Assembly: GCF_000478605.2 (NCBI RefSeq) | Contig: NZ_ASHX02000001.1 | Span: forward strand, 3,201,895 to 3,265,894 | Source: Streptomyces thermolilacinus SPC6 | GTDB taxonomy: Bacteria > Actinomycetota > Actinomycetes > Streptomycetales > Streptomycetaceae | DNA: 64,000 bases | Direction of reading: 5' to 3' | Shown here: piece after piece, positions 9,396 to 18,185 of the stretch | Numbering within the stretch: the stretch's first letter is position 1 | Layout: each line of letters starts with the position of its first letter | The notes under the pieces: generated by a model | What the model was told of the DNA's origin: nothing | Database searches by the model: none | What the model saw: the letters and a program-made list of their open reading frames with translations, nothing else | Translations under genes and position numbers: made by a program

Positions 9396-9479
9396 TGCGC
9401 GAGGGGGGAGTTGAACCCCCACGCCCTTGCGGGCACTGGAACCTGAATCCAGCGCGTCTGCCTATTCCGCCACCCGCGC
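9396..9479 (-). tRNA. tRNA-Leu(CAG)
   Basis: The 84-nt gene has a complete cloverleaf. The acceptor pairs GCGCGGG with CTCGCGC. The anticodon stem CTGGA/TCCAG encloses loop TTCAGGT with anticodon CAG. A variable arm TGCCCGCAAGGGCG is present, as expected for a class II tRNA, and the T arm contains GGTTCAACTCC. The 3' CCA is not encoded: the discriminator A is followed by CCG. Confidence 0.96.
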
Positions 9480-9538
9480 ATTGGGTGTTGCCTCCCGGAG
9501 CCCCACCTTGTTCGGTGCGACCGCCTGGCGACATCTGA

Positions 9539-9568
9539 AGATTAGCACGTCGCACGGGGTGGGTTCAC
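9539..9568 (-). promoter_or_regulatory. Promoter of tRNA-Leu
   Basis: The reverse strand shows GTGAAC (9563-9568), an 18-bp spacer and TAATCT (9539-9544), about 60 bp upstream of the tRNA. The -10 is embedded in CTAATCTTCAGA, which recurs identically at the tRNA-Ile promoter. Confidence 0.7.
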
Positions 9569-9751
9569 ATCCGTTGTTTCGGCGGCCTCCCGGACGAACA
9601 AGGGTGGAGGGGGACGGCGCCACCGGGCGCCGCCGCGCACGCGACGGAGACGTACATATGGACACCCCGGCACGGGACGACGGGCAGGGACCGGCCCGTG
9701 ACGGATCGCCTCCGCACCCGCTCCTCCCGGCCGCGCCCCGGGTGCGGGACA

Positions 9752-9811
9752 CTGTCCACAGGCCACCTCTACGATCCGTACGGGAGATGTGAGGGGTGAC
9801 ACTCGTCCACA
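9752..9811. promoter_or_regulatory. Two degenerate DnaA boxes upstream of fhaA
   Basis: CTGTCCACA at 9752-9760 and TCGTCCACA at 9803-9811 each differ by one base from TTGTCCACA. They have the same orientation, 51 bp apart. They lie in the otherwise empty 330-bp stretch between the tRNA-Leu promoter and fhaA. Functional meaning is uncertain. Confidence 0.3.
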
Positions 9812-9823
9812 GGGCAGAGAAGG

Positions 9824-9850
9824 GGAACCAGCCGATTTCCCGACGCGTGG
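9824..9850 (+). promoter_or_regulatory. Candidate ECF (SigE-like) promoter for the fhaA-pknB operon
   Basis: GGAACC at 9824-9829 is followed by 16 bases and then CGTGG at 9846-9850. This fits the GGAAC-N16-CGT shape of Streptomyces SigE-class promoters. The spacing leaves about 45 bases of leader ahead of the GGAGGAGGT ribosome site and ATG at 9900. A SigA-like TACGAT at 9852-9857 overlaps it, so the assignment is tentative. Confidence 0.4.
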
Positions 9851-9899
9851 ATACGATCAGTAAGCAGTACCAGGACGGCAACGACGGAGGAGGTGCCCC

Positions 9900-10760
9900 A
9901 TGGGAGTCCTGAAGCGGTTCGAGCAGCGACTCGAAGGCCTGGTCAACGGCACCTTCGCCAAAGTCTTCAAGTCCGAGGTGCAGCCCGTCGAGATCGCCGG
10001 GGCCCTCCAGCGCGAGTGCGACAACAACGCGACGATCTGGAACCGCGAGCGGACCGTCGTCCCCAACGACTTCATCGTCGAGCTGAGCGCGCCGGACTTC
10101 GAGCGCCTCAGCCCGTACTCGGGCCAGCTCGGCGACGAGCTCGCCGGCCTGGTCAGGGACTACGCCAAGCAGCAGCGGTACACGTTCATGGGCCCCATCA
10201 AGGTCCACCTGGAGAAGGCCGACGACCTCGACACCGGCCTGTACCGGGTCCGCAGCCGCACGCTGGCGTCCAGCTCCTCGCAGTCGGCGCAGCCGGTCGA
10301 CGGCGCCCACCCGGCGGGCCCGCCGCCCGGTGCCGGAGGACGCCCCGGCGGCTACGGCTACCCGCCCGCCGGTGTCCCGCCGATGCCCGCGGCCCCGCCG
10401 CCCGGCGGAGGCGCCCACCGCCCCGGTCCCGCGGCGCACCGCCCGCCGGGGGGCTCCGGCCATGTGCCGGGCGCCGGTCAGGTGCGCCGCTGGATCGAGA
10501 TCAACGGCACGCGCCACCAGATCTCCCGCCCCACACTCGTGCTCGGTCGCAGCACGGACGCCGACGTGCGGATCGACGACCCCGGCGTATCGCGCCGTCA
10601 CTGCGAGATCCGGACCGGAACGCCCTCGACGATCCAGGATCTCGGGTCCACCAACGGCATCGTGGTGGACGGGCAGCACACCACCCGCGCTACGCTCCGC
10701 GACGGCTCGCGGATCGTCGTGGGCAGCACCACCATCGTTTACCGGCAAGCCGAAGGGTGA
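9900..10760 (+). CDS. fhaA: FhaA-like FHA-domain protein with DUF3662
   Basis: The product has 286 residues and starts at an ATG behind GGAGGAGGT. Residues 1-115 form a DUF3662 domain (begins MGVLKRFEQRLEGLVNGTF). A Gly/Pro-rich linker runs to about 195, and a C-terminal FHA domain covers 197-286 with LVLGRSTDADVRIDDPGVSR, the SRRH core and DLGSTNG. FHA domains bind phosphothreonine. In mycobacteria the equivalent FhaA is phosphorylated by PknB and binds the phosphorylated MviN pseudokinase region. It is the first gene of the fhaA-fhaB-pstP-rodA-pbpA-pknB operon. Cytoplasmic. Confidence 0.93.
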   Translation: MGVLKRFEQRLEGLVNGTFAKVFKSEVQPVEIAGALQRECDNNATIWNRERTVVPNDFIVELSAPDFERLSPYSGQLGDELAGLVRDYAKQQRYTFMGPIKVHLEKADDLDTGLYRVRSRTLASSSSQSAQPVDGAHPAGPPPGAGGRPGGYGYPPAGVPPMPAAPPPGGGAHRPGPAAHRPPGGSGHVPGAGQVRRWIEINGTRHQISRPTLVLGRSTDADVRIDDPGVSRRHCEIRTGTPSTIQDLGSTNGIVVDGQHTTRATLRDGSRIVVGSTTIVYRQAEG

Positions 10761-10770
10761 AGCGGGGGCA

Positions 10771-11265
10771 ATGTCAGAGCTGACCCTCACGGTCATGCGG
10801 TTGGGTTTCCTCGCCGTACTGTGGCTGTTCGTCATCGTGGCCGTCCAGGTCATCCGCAGCGACCTGTTCGGTACGCGGGTCACGCAGCGCGGTTCGCGCC
10901 GCGAGGCCGCGCGGCCACAGCAGGGCGGCCGCCAGGGCGCGGCACCGCCCCAGCAGCGGCAGCGCTGCGGCGCCCCGACCAAGCTGGTCGTGTCCGAGGG
11001 CACCCTGACCGGCACGACGGTCGCCCTCCAGGGGCAGACCATCACGCTGGGCCGGGCCCACGACTCCACCATCGTGCTGGACGACGACTACGCCTCCAGC
11101 CGGCATGCCAGGATCTACCCGGACCGTGACGGCCAGTGGATCGTCGAGGATCTCGGGTCCACGAACGGCACGTATCTCGACCGGACCCGACTCACCACAC
11201 CGACCCCGATTCCGCTGGGCGCGCCGATCCGCATCGGCAAGACCGTCATCGAGCTGCGGAAGTAG
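10771..11265 (+). CDS. fhaB: FhaB/FipA-like membrane-anchored FHA protein
   Basis: The product has 164 residues. An N-terminal transmembrane helix occupies about residues 9-27 (LGFLAVLWLFVIVAVQVI). A basic Arg/Gln-rich linker leads to a C-terminal FHA domain at about 72-164 with TLGRAHDSTIVLDD, the SSRHARI core and DLGSTNGTYL. The ATG at 10771 starts 10 bp after fhaA and is preceded by AGCGGGGGC. A much longer in-frame opening exists upstream but overlaps fhaA and lacks FHA-family sequence, so the short start is preferred. FhaB-type proteins recruit phosphorylated partners to growth and septation sites. Confidence 0.92.
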   Translation: MSELTLTVMRLGFLAVLWLFVIVAVQVIRSDLFGTRVTQRGSRREAARPQQGGRQGAAPPQQRQRCGAPTKLVVSEGTLTGTTVALQGQTITLGRAHDSTIVLDDDYASSRHARIYPDRDGQWIVEDLGSTNGTYLDRTRLTTPTPIPLGAPIRIGKTVIELRK

Positions 11266-11273
11266 TACGACAA

Positions 11274-11340
11274 TGAGCGAGCGGAGCGAGCGAGCCGCAG
11301 CGGTCCCAGGGGACCGGAGGGGGCTCCCGACCGGAGGGTG
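11274..11340 (+). repeat. GAGCGAGCGGAGCGAGCGAGC leader repeat
   Basis: The stretch from 11274 (ATGAGCGAGCGGAGCGAGCG) through about 11340 combines nested GAGCGAGC repeats with a purine-rich GGGGACCGGAGGGGGCTCCCGACCGGAGG segment that contains short inverted repeats. It occupies half of the fhaB-pstP gap. Similar 'SERSER'-encoding leaders occur in many Streptomyces intergenic regions (from memory). Confidence 0.5.
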
Positions 11341-11391
11341 GGCAGTGTGGCTCGAGACCGGCTTTACCCCGAGCCGACGGGTGAGGTGCGC

Positions 11392-12891
11392 ATGAGTCTG
11401 TCACTGCGCTTCGCCGCCGGGTCGCACAAGGGCATGATCCGCGAGGGCAACGAGGACTCCGGTTACGCCGGTCCCCGCCTGCTCGCCATCGCCGACGGCA
11501 TGGGCGGCCAGGCCGCGGGCGAGGTCGCGTCCTCCGAGGTCATCTCCGCGCTCGTCACGCTCGACGACGACGTCCCCGGCTCCGACATCCTCACCTCGCT
11601 CGGCACGGCGGTGCAGCGCGCCAACGACCAGCTGCGGATGATGGTCGAGGAGGACCCCCAGCTCGAAGGCATGGGGACCACCCTGACCGCCCTGCTGTGG
11701 ACCGGCCAGCGCCTCGGCCTCGTCCACGTCGGCGACTCCCGCGCGTACCTCCTCCGCGACGGCGTCCTCACTCAGATCACGCAGGACCACACCTGGGTGC
11801 AGCGGCTCGTGGACGAGGGCCGGATCACCGAGGAGGAGGCCACCACCCACCCGCAGCGCTCCCTCCTGATGCGCGCGCTGGGCAGCGGCGACCACGTCGA
11901 GCCGGACCTGTCGATCCGCGAGGTCCGCGCCGGCGACCGGTATCTGATCTGCTCCGACGGCCTGTCCGGCGTCGTCTCCCACCAGACGATGGAGGAGACC
12001 CTCGCCGGGTACCAGGACCCGCAGCAGACCGTGCAGGAGCTGATCCAGCTCGCGCTGCGCGGCGGCGGCCCCGACAACATCACCGTGATCGTCGCGGACG
12101 TCCTCGACGTGGACGGCGGCGACACCCTCGCCGGGCGGCTCAGCGACACCCCGGTCGTCGTGGGCGCGGTCGCCGAGAACCAGCCGCAGCTCAACGACGG
12201 CGGCGCCATGCAGACCCCGGCGGGGCGCGCGTCCGGCCTCGGCCGGTCCGGGCAGCCCCCGGCGGGCGGCTTCGGCCCGCCCGGCAGCGGCGACGACATC
12301 GGCTACGGCGGCATGCCGCCCGAGGACGGCGGCTACGGCACGTACGGCGAGGCCGACCTCACCAAGCCGCGTGGCAAGGGCCGCAAGTGGTTCAAGCGGA
12401 TCTTCTTCACGCTGCTGGTGCTCGCGCTCATCGGCGGCGGCGCCTACGGCGGCTGGCGCTGGACGCAGACGCAGTACTACGTCGGCGCGAACGACGGCCA
12501 TGTCGCGCTGTACCGCGGCATCAGCCAGGACCTGGCGTGGATCTCGCTGTCGGAGGTCGAGAAGGACCACCCCGACATCGAACTCAAGTACCTCCCGGCC
12601 TACCAGCAGAAGCAGGTGGAGGAGACCATCGCCCGCAGCAGCCTCGCCAAGGCCGAAGCCAAGATCAGGGAGCTGGGCGCCCAGGCGACGGCCTGCCGCA
12701 AGCAGGAGCAGGCCCGCGCGGCCGCCGCCGCCCAGCCGACGGCGCCGCCCAGCGAGGAGCAGGCCGGCGGCACCACGGGCTCCGCCGGGACCACCAAGCC
12801 CAAGCCCACGCCCACCACAGCCGTCCCCTCCCCGGGCCCCACCCTCACGGAGGACGAGAAGAGGCTGGCCTCGAACTGCGGCAAGCAGTAA
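11392..12891 (+). CDS. pstP: PP2C-family Ser/Thr phosphatase PstP
   Basis: The product has 499 residues. The PP2C catalytic domain covers about 1-240, with the metal-binding motifs GNEDS (residues 21-25), ADGMGG, SDGLSG and GGPDNITVIVAD. A Gly/Pro-rich juxtamembrane region follows. A transmembrane helix is at about 342-360 (IFFTLLVLALIGGGAYGGW), then an extracytoplasmic domain and a Thr/Pro-rich tail. This matches PstP, which dephosphorylates PknB and its targets. The ATG at 11392 was chosen because the PP2C fold begins immediately after it (MSLSLRFAAGSHKG); an upstream in-frame ATG at 11338 falls in the repeat leader. Confidence 0.93.
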   Translation: MSLSLRFAAGSHKGMIREGNEDSGYAGPRLLAIADGMGGQAAGEVASSEVISALVTLDDDVPGSDILTSLGTAVQRANDQLRMMVEEDPQLEGMGTTLTALLWTGQRLGLVHVGDSRAYLLRDGVLTQITQDHTWVQRLVDEGRITEEEATTHPQRSLLMRALGSGDHVEPDLSIREVRAGDRYLICSDGLSGVVSHQTMEETLAGYQDPQQTVQELIQLALRGGGPDNITVIVADVLDVDGGDTLAGRLSDTPVVVGAVAENQPQLNDGGAMQTPAGRASGLGRSGQPPAGGFGPPGSGDDIGYGGMPPEDGGYGTYGEADLTKPRGKGRKWFKRIFFTLLVLALIGGGAYGGWRWTQTQYYVGANDGHVALYRGISQDLAWISLSEVEKDHPDIELKYLPAYQQKQVEETIARSSLAKAEAKIRELGAQATACRKQEQARAAAAAQPTAPPSEEQAGGTTGSAGTTKPKPTPTTAVPSPGPTLTEDEKRLASNCGKQ

Positions 12892-12919
12892 GCACCCGTA
12901 GGGGGGCCTTTTCACCACC

Positions 12920-14362
12920 ATGAGCGTTGTCACCAACACGACCACGATCGGCGCGATCGACGCACCGAGCCGCCGCAACACCGAGCTGATGCTGCTCGGC
13001 TTCGCCGTGGCGATCCCCGTCTTCGCGTATCTGAACGTCGGGCTCGCCCTCGACGGCGAGGTCCCGGCCGGCATGCTCGGCTACGGCCTGGGCCTGGGCA
13101 TCCTCGCCGGTATCGCGCACCTGCTGGTGCGCCGCTTCGCCAAGTACGCGGACCCGCTGCTGCTGCCGCTGGCCACCCTGCTCAACGGCCTGGGCCTGGT
13201 GCTGATCTGGCGCCTCGACCAGTCGCCCCGGCTGATCGCCGACTCGATGCGGAAGTACGGCAGCCACAGCGCCGACGCCCCGCAGCAGCTGCTGTACTCG
13301 GCGATCGGCGTCGCGATGTTCCTGCTGGTGCTCGTGTTCCTCAAGGACCACCGCGTGCTCCAGCGCTACACGTACATCTCCATGGTGGTGGCGATCGTGC
13401 TGCTGCTGCTGCCGCTCGTCCCCGGGCTCGGCACGGACAGCTTCGGCGCCAAGATCTGGATCAGGGTCGGGCCGTTCTCCATCCAGCCCGGTGAGTTCGC
13501 CAAGATCGTCCTGGCGGTGTTCTTCGCCGGGTACCTGATGGTGAAGCGGGACGCGCTCGCCCTGGCCAGCCGCCGCTTCATGGGCCTCTACCTGCCCCGT
13601 GGCCGCGACCTCGGGCCGATCCTCACCATCTGGGCGATCAGCCTGGCGATCCTGGTCTTCGAGAACGACCTCGGCACGTCGCTGCTGTTCTTCGGCATGT
13701 TCGTCGTCCTGCTGTACGTGGCGACCGAGCGGACCAGCTGGATCGTCATGGGCCTGCTGATGGCCGTGGGCGGCGCGGTGGTCGTCGGCTCGTTCGCCAC
13801 GCACGTCCAGTCCCGTGTGGCCGCCTGGCTCGACCCGTTCGAGTGCCTGAAGACCGCGCCGCCGGACACCAACATGGCCTGGGCCTGCGACCAGATGACC
13901 CAGGTCCTCATGTCGTTCGGCTCCGGCGGCACCATCGGCACCGGTCTCGGCCAGGGCAACTCCGACCTGATCACGTTCGCCGTCAACTCCGACTTCATCT
14001 TCGCCACCGTCGGCGAGGAGCTGGGGCTGGCCGGCGCGATGGCCTTCATCCTCCTGTACGGCCTGATCGTCGAGCGTGGTCTGCGCACCGCCCTCGCGGC
14101 CCGCGACCCGTTCGGCAAGCTGCTCGCGTGCGGCCTGTCCGGCGCCTTCGCGCTCCAGGTCTTCGTCGTCGCCGGCGGTGTGATGGGCCTCATCCCGCTG
14201 ACCGGTATGACGATGCCGTTCCTCGCGTACGGCGGTTCGTCGGTGATCGCCAACTGGGCGCTGATCGCCATCCTGCTGCGGATCAGCGACACCGCGCGCC
14301 GCCCCGCGCCCGCCCCCGCTCCCAGCCCCGACGCCGAGATGACCCAGGTGGTCCGACCGTGA
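12920..14362 (+). CDS. rodA: SEDS glycosyltransferase (FtsW/RodA/SpoVE family)
   Basis: The product has 480 residues and is strongly hydrophobic, with about ten transmembrane segments. It contains the SEDS signatures KIWIRVGPFSIQPGEFAKI and the C-terminal GMTMPFLAYGGSSVIANW. SEDS proteins polymerise lipid II into glycan strands together with a class B PBP. It is followed with a 4-bp overlap (GTGA) by pbpA, so the pair is translationally coupled. Whether it acts in elongation or division cannot be told from sequence; the operon position corresponds to mycobacterial rodA. Confidence 0.92.
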   Translation: MSVVTNTTTIGAIDAPSRRNTELMLLGFAVAIPVFAYLNVGLALDGEVPAGMLGYGLGLGILAGIAHLLVRRFAKYADPLLLPLATLLNGLGLVLIWRLDQSPRLIADSMRKYGSHSADAPQQLLYSAIGVAMFLLVLVFLKDHRVLQRYTYISMVVAIVLLLLPLVPGLGTDSFGAKIWIRVGPFSIQPGEFAKIVLAVFFAGYLMVKRDALALASRRFMGLYLPRGRDLGPILTIWAISLAILVFENDLGTSLLFFGMFVVLLYVATERTSWIVMGLLMAVGGAVVVGSFATHVQSRVAAWLDPFECLKTAPPDTNMAWACDQMTQVLMSFGSGGTIGTGLGQGNSDLITFAVNSDFIFATVGEELGLAGAMAFILLYGLIVERGLRTALAARDPFGKLLACGLSGAFALQVFVVAGGVMGLIPLTGMTMPFLAYGGSSVIANWALIAILLRISDTARRPAPAPAPSPDAEMTQVVRP

Positions 14363-15819
14363 ACAAGCCCCTGCGCCATATCGCGATCTTCTGCGGCCTG
14401 TTGGTGTTCGCGCTGCTGCTCCGGGACAACTGGCTCCAGTTCGTCCGCGCCGACGAGCTGAACTCGCACGAGCGCAACAGGCGCGTGACGATCGAGCGGT
14501 ACGCCTCCGTCCGCGGCGACATCATCGTGGACGGCAAGCCGATCACCGGCTCCGTCGACTCGAAGGACCCGCTGTACCGGTACAAGCGGACGTACGTGAA
14601 CGGCCCCATGTGGGCGCCGGTCACCGGGTTCGCCTCGCAGGCGTACGGCGCCAACCAGCTGGAGAAGCTGAACGACTCGATCCTCACCGGCAACGACGAC
14701 CGGCTCTTCTTCGACCGCACGCTCTCGATGTTCACCGGCGAGCAGAAGAAGGGCGGCAACGTCGTCACCACCCTCAACGGCGCCGCCCAGAAGGCCGCCT
14801 TCGAGGGCCTCGGCGACAAGAAGGGCGCCGTCGCGGCGATCGACCCGCAGACCGGCAGGATCCTCGCGCTGGCCTCCACCCCGTCGTACGACCCGGGCAG
14901 CTTCGCCGGTTACTCCGGCAAGGACGAGAAGTCCTGGGTGGCGCTGGAGAAGGACAAGGACAAGCCGAAGCTGAACCGCGCGCTGCGCGAGATCTACCCG
15001 CCCGGCTCGACGTTCAAGGTCGTCACGGCCGCCGCCGCGATCGAGAACGGCATCATCAAGGACATCAACGCGCCGACGGACACCCCGGAGCCGTACAAGC
15101 TGCCGCTGTCCACGGTGCCGATGAAGAACCACGCGAGCGGCTGCAAGAACGCCTCGCTGAACTACGCGATGGAGGTCTCCTGCAACTCCGTCTTCGCGAA
15201 GCTCGGTGACGAGGTCGGCCGCGACAAGATGGTCGAGATGGCGGAGAAGTTCGGCTTCAACAACCCGGAGATCGACACCCCGGTCCGCGCCGCCGCCTCC
15301 GTCTACGACAAGAAGATGGACCGGGGTGGCAACGCCCTGTCGTCCATCGGCCAGTTCAACACGGCGACCACCCCGCTCCAGATGGCCATGGTCACCGCCG
15401 CCATCGCCAACGACGGCAAGCTGATGAAGCCGTACATGGTGGACCACCTCGTCGCTCCGAACCTCGACGTGATCGAGAAGCACGAGCCGGAGGAGATGAG
15501 CCGCCCGATGTCGGCGGAGACCGCGCAGCTCGTCCAGAAGATGATGGAGAACGTCGTCGAGAAGGGCACCGGCGGCAACGCCAAGATCCGGGACGTCACG
15601 GTCGGCGGCAAGACGGGTACGGCGCAGCACGGCGAGAAGAACAAGGCTCGCCCGTACGCGTGGTTCATCTCCTACGCCAAGACGGACAGCGGCTCGCCCG
15701 TCGCCGTCGCCGTGGTCGTGGAGGACTCCGACGCGACCCGCGACGACATCAGCGGCGGCGGCCTGGCCGCGCCGATCGCGCGCGACGTGATGAAGGCGGT
15801 GCTCGACAGCCGGAGGTGA
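14359..15819 (+). CDS. pbpA: Class B penicillin-binding protein PbpA
   Basis: The product has 486 residues and starts at the GTG overlapping the rodA stop. An N-terminal membrane anchor is at about residues 7-22. A dimerisation region follows. The transpeptidase domain carries active-site S-T-F-K in PPGSTFKVV near residue 218, S-C-N in the VSCNSVF segment, and the KTGT motif in GGKTGTAQHG near 417. No PASTA domains are present. It cross-links peptidoglycan made by the neighbouring SEDS protein. Confidence 0.93.
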   Translation: MNKPLRHIAIFCGLLVFALLLRDNWLQFVRADELNSHERNRRVTIERYASVRGDIIVDGKPITGSVDSKDPLYRYKRTYVNGPMWAPVTGFASQAYGANQLEKLNDSILTGNDDRLFFDRTLSMFTGEQKKGGNVVTTLNGAAQKAAFEGLGDKKGAVAAIDPQTGRILALASTPSYDPGSFAGYSGKDEKSWVALEKDKDKPKLNRALREIYPPGSTFKVVTAAAAIENGIIKDINAPTDTPEPYKLPLSTVPMKNHASGCKNASLNYAMEVSCNSVFAKLGDEVGRDKMVEMAEKFGFNNPEIDTPVRAAASVYDKKMDRGGNALSSIGQFNTATTPLQMAMVTAAIANDGKLMKPYMVDHLVAPNLDVIEKHEPEEMSRPMSAETAQLVQKMMENVVEKGTGGNAKIRDVTVGGKTGTAQHGEKNKARPYAWFISYAKTDSGSPVAVAVVVEDSDATRDDISGGGLAAPIARDVMKAVLDSRR

Positions 15820-15963
15820 GGCGGTGCCTGTGTACCGGTCCCGTATCAGCTTCCGGTCTCGGCCGGATCGGCTCGTCGTGGCCGGTAGCCTTTGCGCGGA
15901 CAGCACACCGCCGGACCACACACACGGTTGCGGCCGGGACTGACGGAGAGGGCTGGAACAGTT

Positions 15964-18012
15964 ATGGATGAGCCGCGTCGCCTCGGCGGCCGGTACGAGC
16001 TGGGCTCGGTGCTCGGCCGTGGTGGCATGGCCGAGGTCTACCTCGCCCACGACACCCGGCTCGGCCGCACCGTCGCCGTGAAGACGCTGCGGGCCGATCT
16101 GGCGCGCGACCCGTCGTTCCAGGCCCGGTTCCGCCGTGAGGCCCAGTCGGCCGCCTCGCTCAACCATCCGGCGATCGTCGCCGTGTACGACACGGGCGAG
16201 GACTACGTCGACGGCGTGTCCATCCCGTACATCGTCATGGAGTACGTCGACGGGTCCACCCTGCGTGAGCTGCTGCACTCCGGGCGCAAGCTGCTGCCCG
16301 AGCGCACGCTGGAGATGACCGTCGGCATCCTCCAGGCCCTGGAGTACTCGCACCGCGCCGGGATCGTCCACCGCGACATCAAGCCCGCGAACGTCATGCT
16401 GACGCGCACCGGCCAGGTCAAGGTGATGGACTTCGGCATCGCCCGCGCCATGGGCGACGCCGGCATGACCATGACGCAGACGGCCGCCGTGATCGGCACC
16501 GCCCAGTACCTCTCCCCGGAGCAGGCCAAGGGCGAGACCGTGGACGCGCGCTCCGACCTGTACTCCACCGGCTGCCTGCTGTACGAGCTGCTGACCGTGC
16601 GCCCGCCGTTCGTCGGGGACTCCCCGGTCGCGGTCGCCTACCAGCACGTACGGGAGGAGCCGCAGCCGCCGAGCGTCTTCGACCCGGAGATCACGCCCGA
16701 GATGGACGCGATCGTCCTGAAGGCGCTGGTCAAGGACCCGGACTACCGCTACCAGTCCGCCGACGAGATGCGCGCCGACATCGAGGCGTGCCTCGACGGC
16801 CAGCCGGTCGCCGCGACGGCCGCGATGGGCGCGCCGGGCGGCTACGGCTACCCGCACCCGGACCAGCACGCCTCGGCCATGCACCACCCGGCGGACCCGG
16901 GCGCGCAGACGTCGATGCTGCCCCCGATGAACCCGGACGACGGCGCGTACGGCTACGACGACCGGGGCGCCGGCCGCCGCCGCCCGCCGCAGAAGAAGTC
17001 GAACCTCTCGACGATCCTGCTGGTCCTCGCGGGCATCTTGGTGCTCGTCGGCGCGATCCTGATCGGCAAGTACATCTTCAGCGACAACAACGGTCCCCGC
17101 CAGGTGACCATCCCGAACCTGGTCGGCAAGACACTGACGGACGCCGAGCAGACGGCACAGGCCTCGGGGGTGAAGGTCACCAACGCGGGCCCCGAGCGCT
17201 GCGACCAGCCCAAGGGCGCGGTGTGCCGCCAGGACCCGGTCGCCGACGGTGTGAAGCAGATGGACGAGAACGGCACGGTCAGCGTCTGGGTGTCCGAGGG
17301 CGCCGAGAAGGTCAAGGTGCCGACCGTCCTGGAGCAGTCCAGGGAACTGGCGACGACCACCCTCGAGAACGAGGCGTTCAAGGTCAAGGTCGTCACCGAG
17401 GAGTCGGACAAGCCCGAGGGCACGGTCATCAAGCAGGACCCCGAGGGCGGCACGGAGCAGGAGAAGGGCACCGAGGTCACCATCACCATCGCCGCCAAGA
17501 ACAAGGTGTCGGTGCCGAGGGTGATCGACAGCAACTTCGACAACGCGAAGGCGCAGCTCGAGACGCTGAAGTTCCGGGTGCTGCGGGAGGACGTGGACTC
17601 CGACAAGCCCGCGGGCACGGTCGTGGACCAGAACCCGAAGCCGGACGAGCGGGTCTCCGAGGGCTCGGAGATCACGCTGCGGGTGTCGAAGGGTCCTCAG
17701 CAGCAGCAGGTCGAGGTGCCGCAGATCACCACGATGCTGCTGGGCCAGGCGAAGCAGGTGCTCGCGCAGCGGGGCCTCCAGCTGGCCGTCGGCGAGGGCC
17801 CGGACAACGACGCGGCGATCGTCGTCGACCAGGACCCGAAGCCGGGCAAGAAGGTCGACCCGAACACCACCGTCACCGTGAAGACCCAGGGCTTCGGCGG
17901 GAACGGGAACGGGAACGGCGGCAACCCGGGCGGCGGCGACGGTGACAACGGCGACAACGACTCCGGCTGGTTCGGCGGCGTGAACGGCGTCGTCTTCCGC
18001 CCGGAGCGGTAA
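15964..18012 (+). CDS. pknB: PASTA-domain Ser/Thr protein kinase PknB
   Basis: The product has 682 residues. The kinase domain covers about 10-275 and has an intact GRGGMAEVYLA loop, VAVK lysine, HRDIKPANVML catalytic loop, DFG, and an activation segment with TMTQTAAVIGTAQYLSPE that contains the usual autophosphorylated Thr residues. A transmembrane helix is at about 346-371. Four tandem extracellular PASTA repeats (about 379-660) recognise muropeptides or lipid II. The ATG at 15964 was selected because the kinase fold follows directly; upstream in-frame starts add only non-conserved text. It ends the fha-pstP-rodA-pbpA operon, with a 144-bp gap after pbpA that may hold an internal promoter. 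Confidence 0.95.
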   Translation: MDEPRRLGGRYELGSVLGRGGMAEVYLAHDTRLGRTVAVKTLRADLARDPSFQARFRREAQSAASLNHPAIVAVYDTGEDYVDGVSIPYIVMEYVDGSTLRELLHSGRKLLPERTLEMTVGILQALEYSHRAGIVHRDIKPANVMLTRTGQVKVMDFGIARAMGDAGMTMTQTAAVIGTAQYLSPEQAKGETVDARSDLYSTGCLLYELLTVRPPFVGDSPVAVAYQHVREEPQPPSVFDPEITPEMDAIVLKALVKDPDYRYQSADEMRADIEACLDGQPVAATAAMGAPGGYGYPHPDQHASAMHHPADPGAQTSMLPPMNPDDGAYGYDDRGAGRRRPPQKKSNLSTILLVLAGILVLVGAILIGKYIFSDNNGPRQVTIPNLVGKTLTDAEQTAQASGVKVTNAGPERCDQPKGAVCRQDPVADGVKQMDENGTVSVWVSEGAEKVKVPTVLEQSRELATTTLENEAFKVKVVTEESDKPEGTVIKQDPEGGTEQEKGTEVTITIAAKNKVSVPRVIDSNFDNAKAQLETLKFRVLREDVDSDKPAGTVVDQNPKPDERVSEGSEITLRVSKGPQQQQVEVPQITTMLLGQAKQVLAQRGLQLAVGEGPDNDAAIVVDQDPKPGKKVDPNTTVTVKTQGFGGNGNGNGGNPGGGDGDNGDNDSGWFGGVNGVVFRPER

Positions 18013-18054
18013 GCGGCGGGCGCGGGCCGGGGCGCGTACCCCCCACCGCATGGC

Positions 18055-18087
18055 GAAGGCCCGGCACCCCCAGGGTGCCGGGCCTTC
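18055..18087. terminator. Bidirectional hairpin between pknB and the sortase gene
   Basis: The arms 18055-18069 and 18073-18087 (GAAGGCCCGGCACCC and its complement) enclose a 3-base loop. It sits between two convergent genes. T-rich runs on either side are short, as is usual in Streptomyces. Confidence 0.85.
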
Positions 18088-18185
18088 GGCGTGCTCGGCG
18101 CGGTTCAGCGTGCTCGGCGTGATTCCGCGGGTCCAGGTGCACAGCTCACCGTGGTTCCGCAGGCTCCGCGTGCGGCTCCGTGCGC

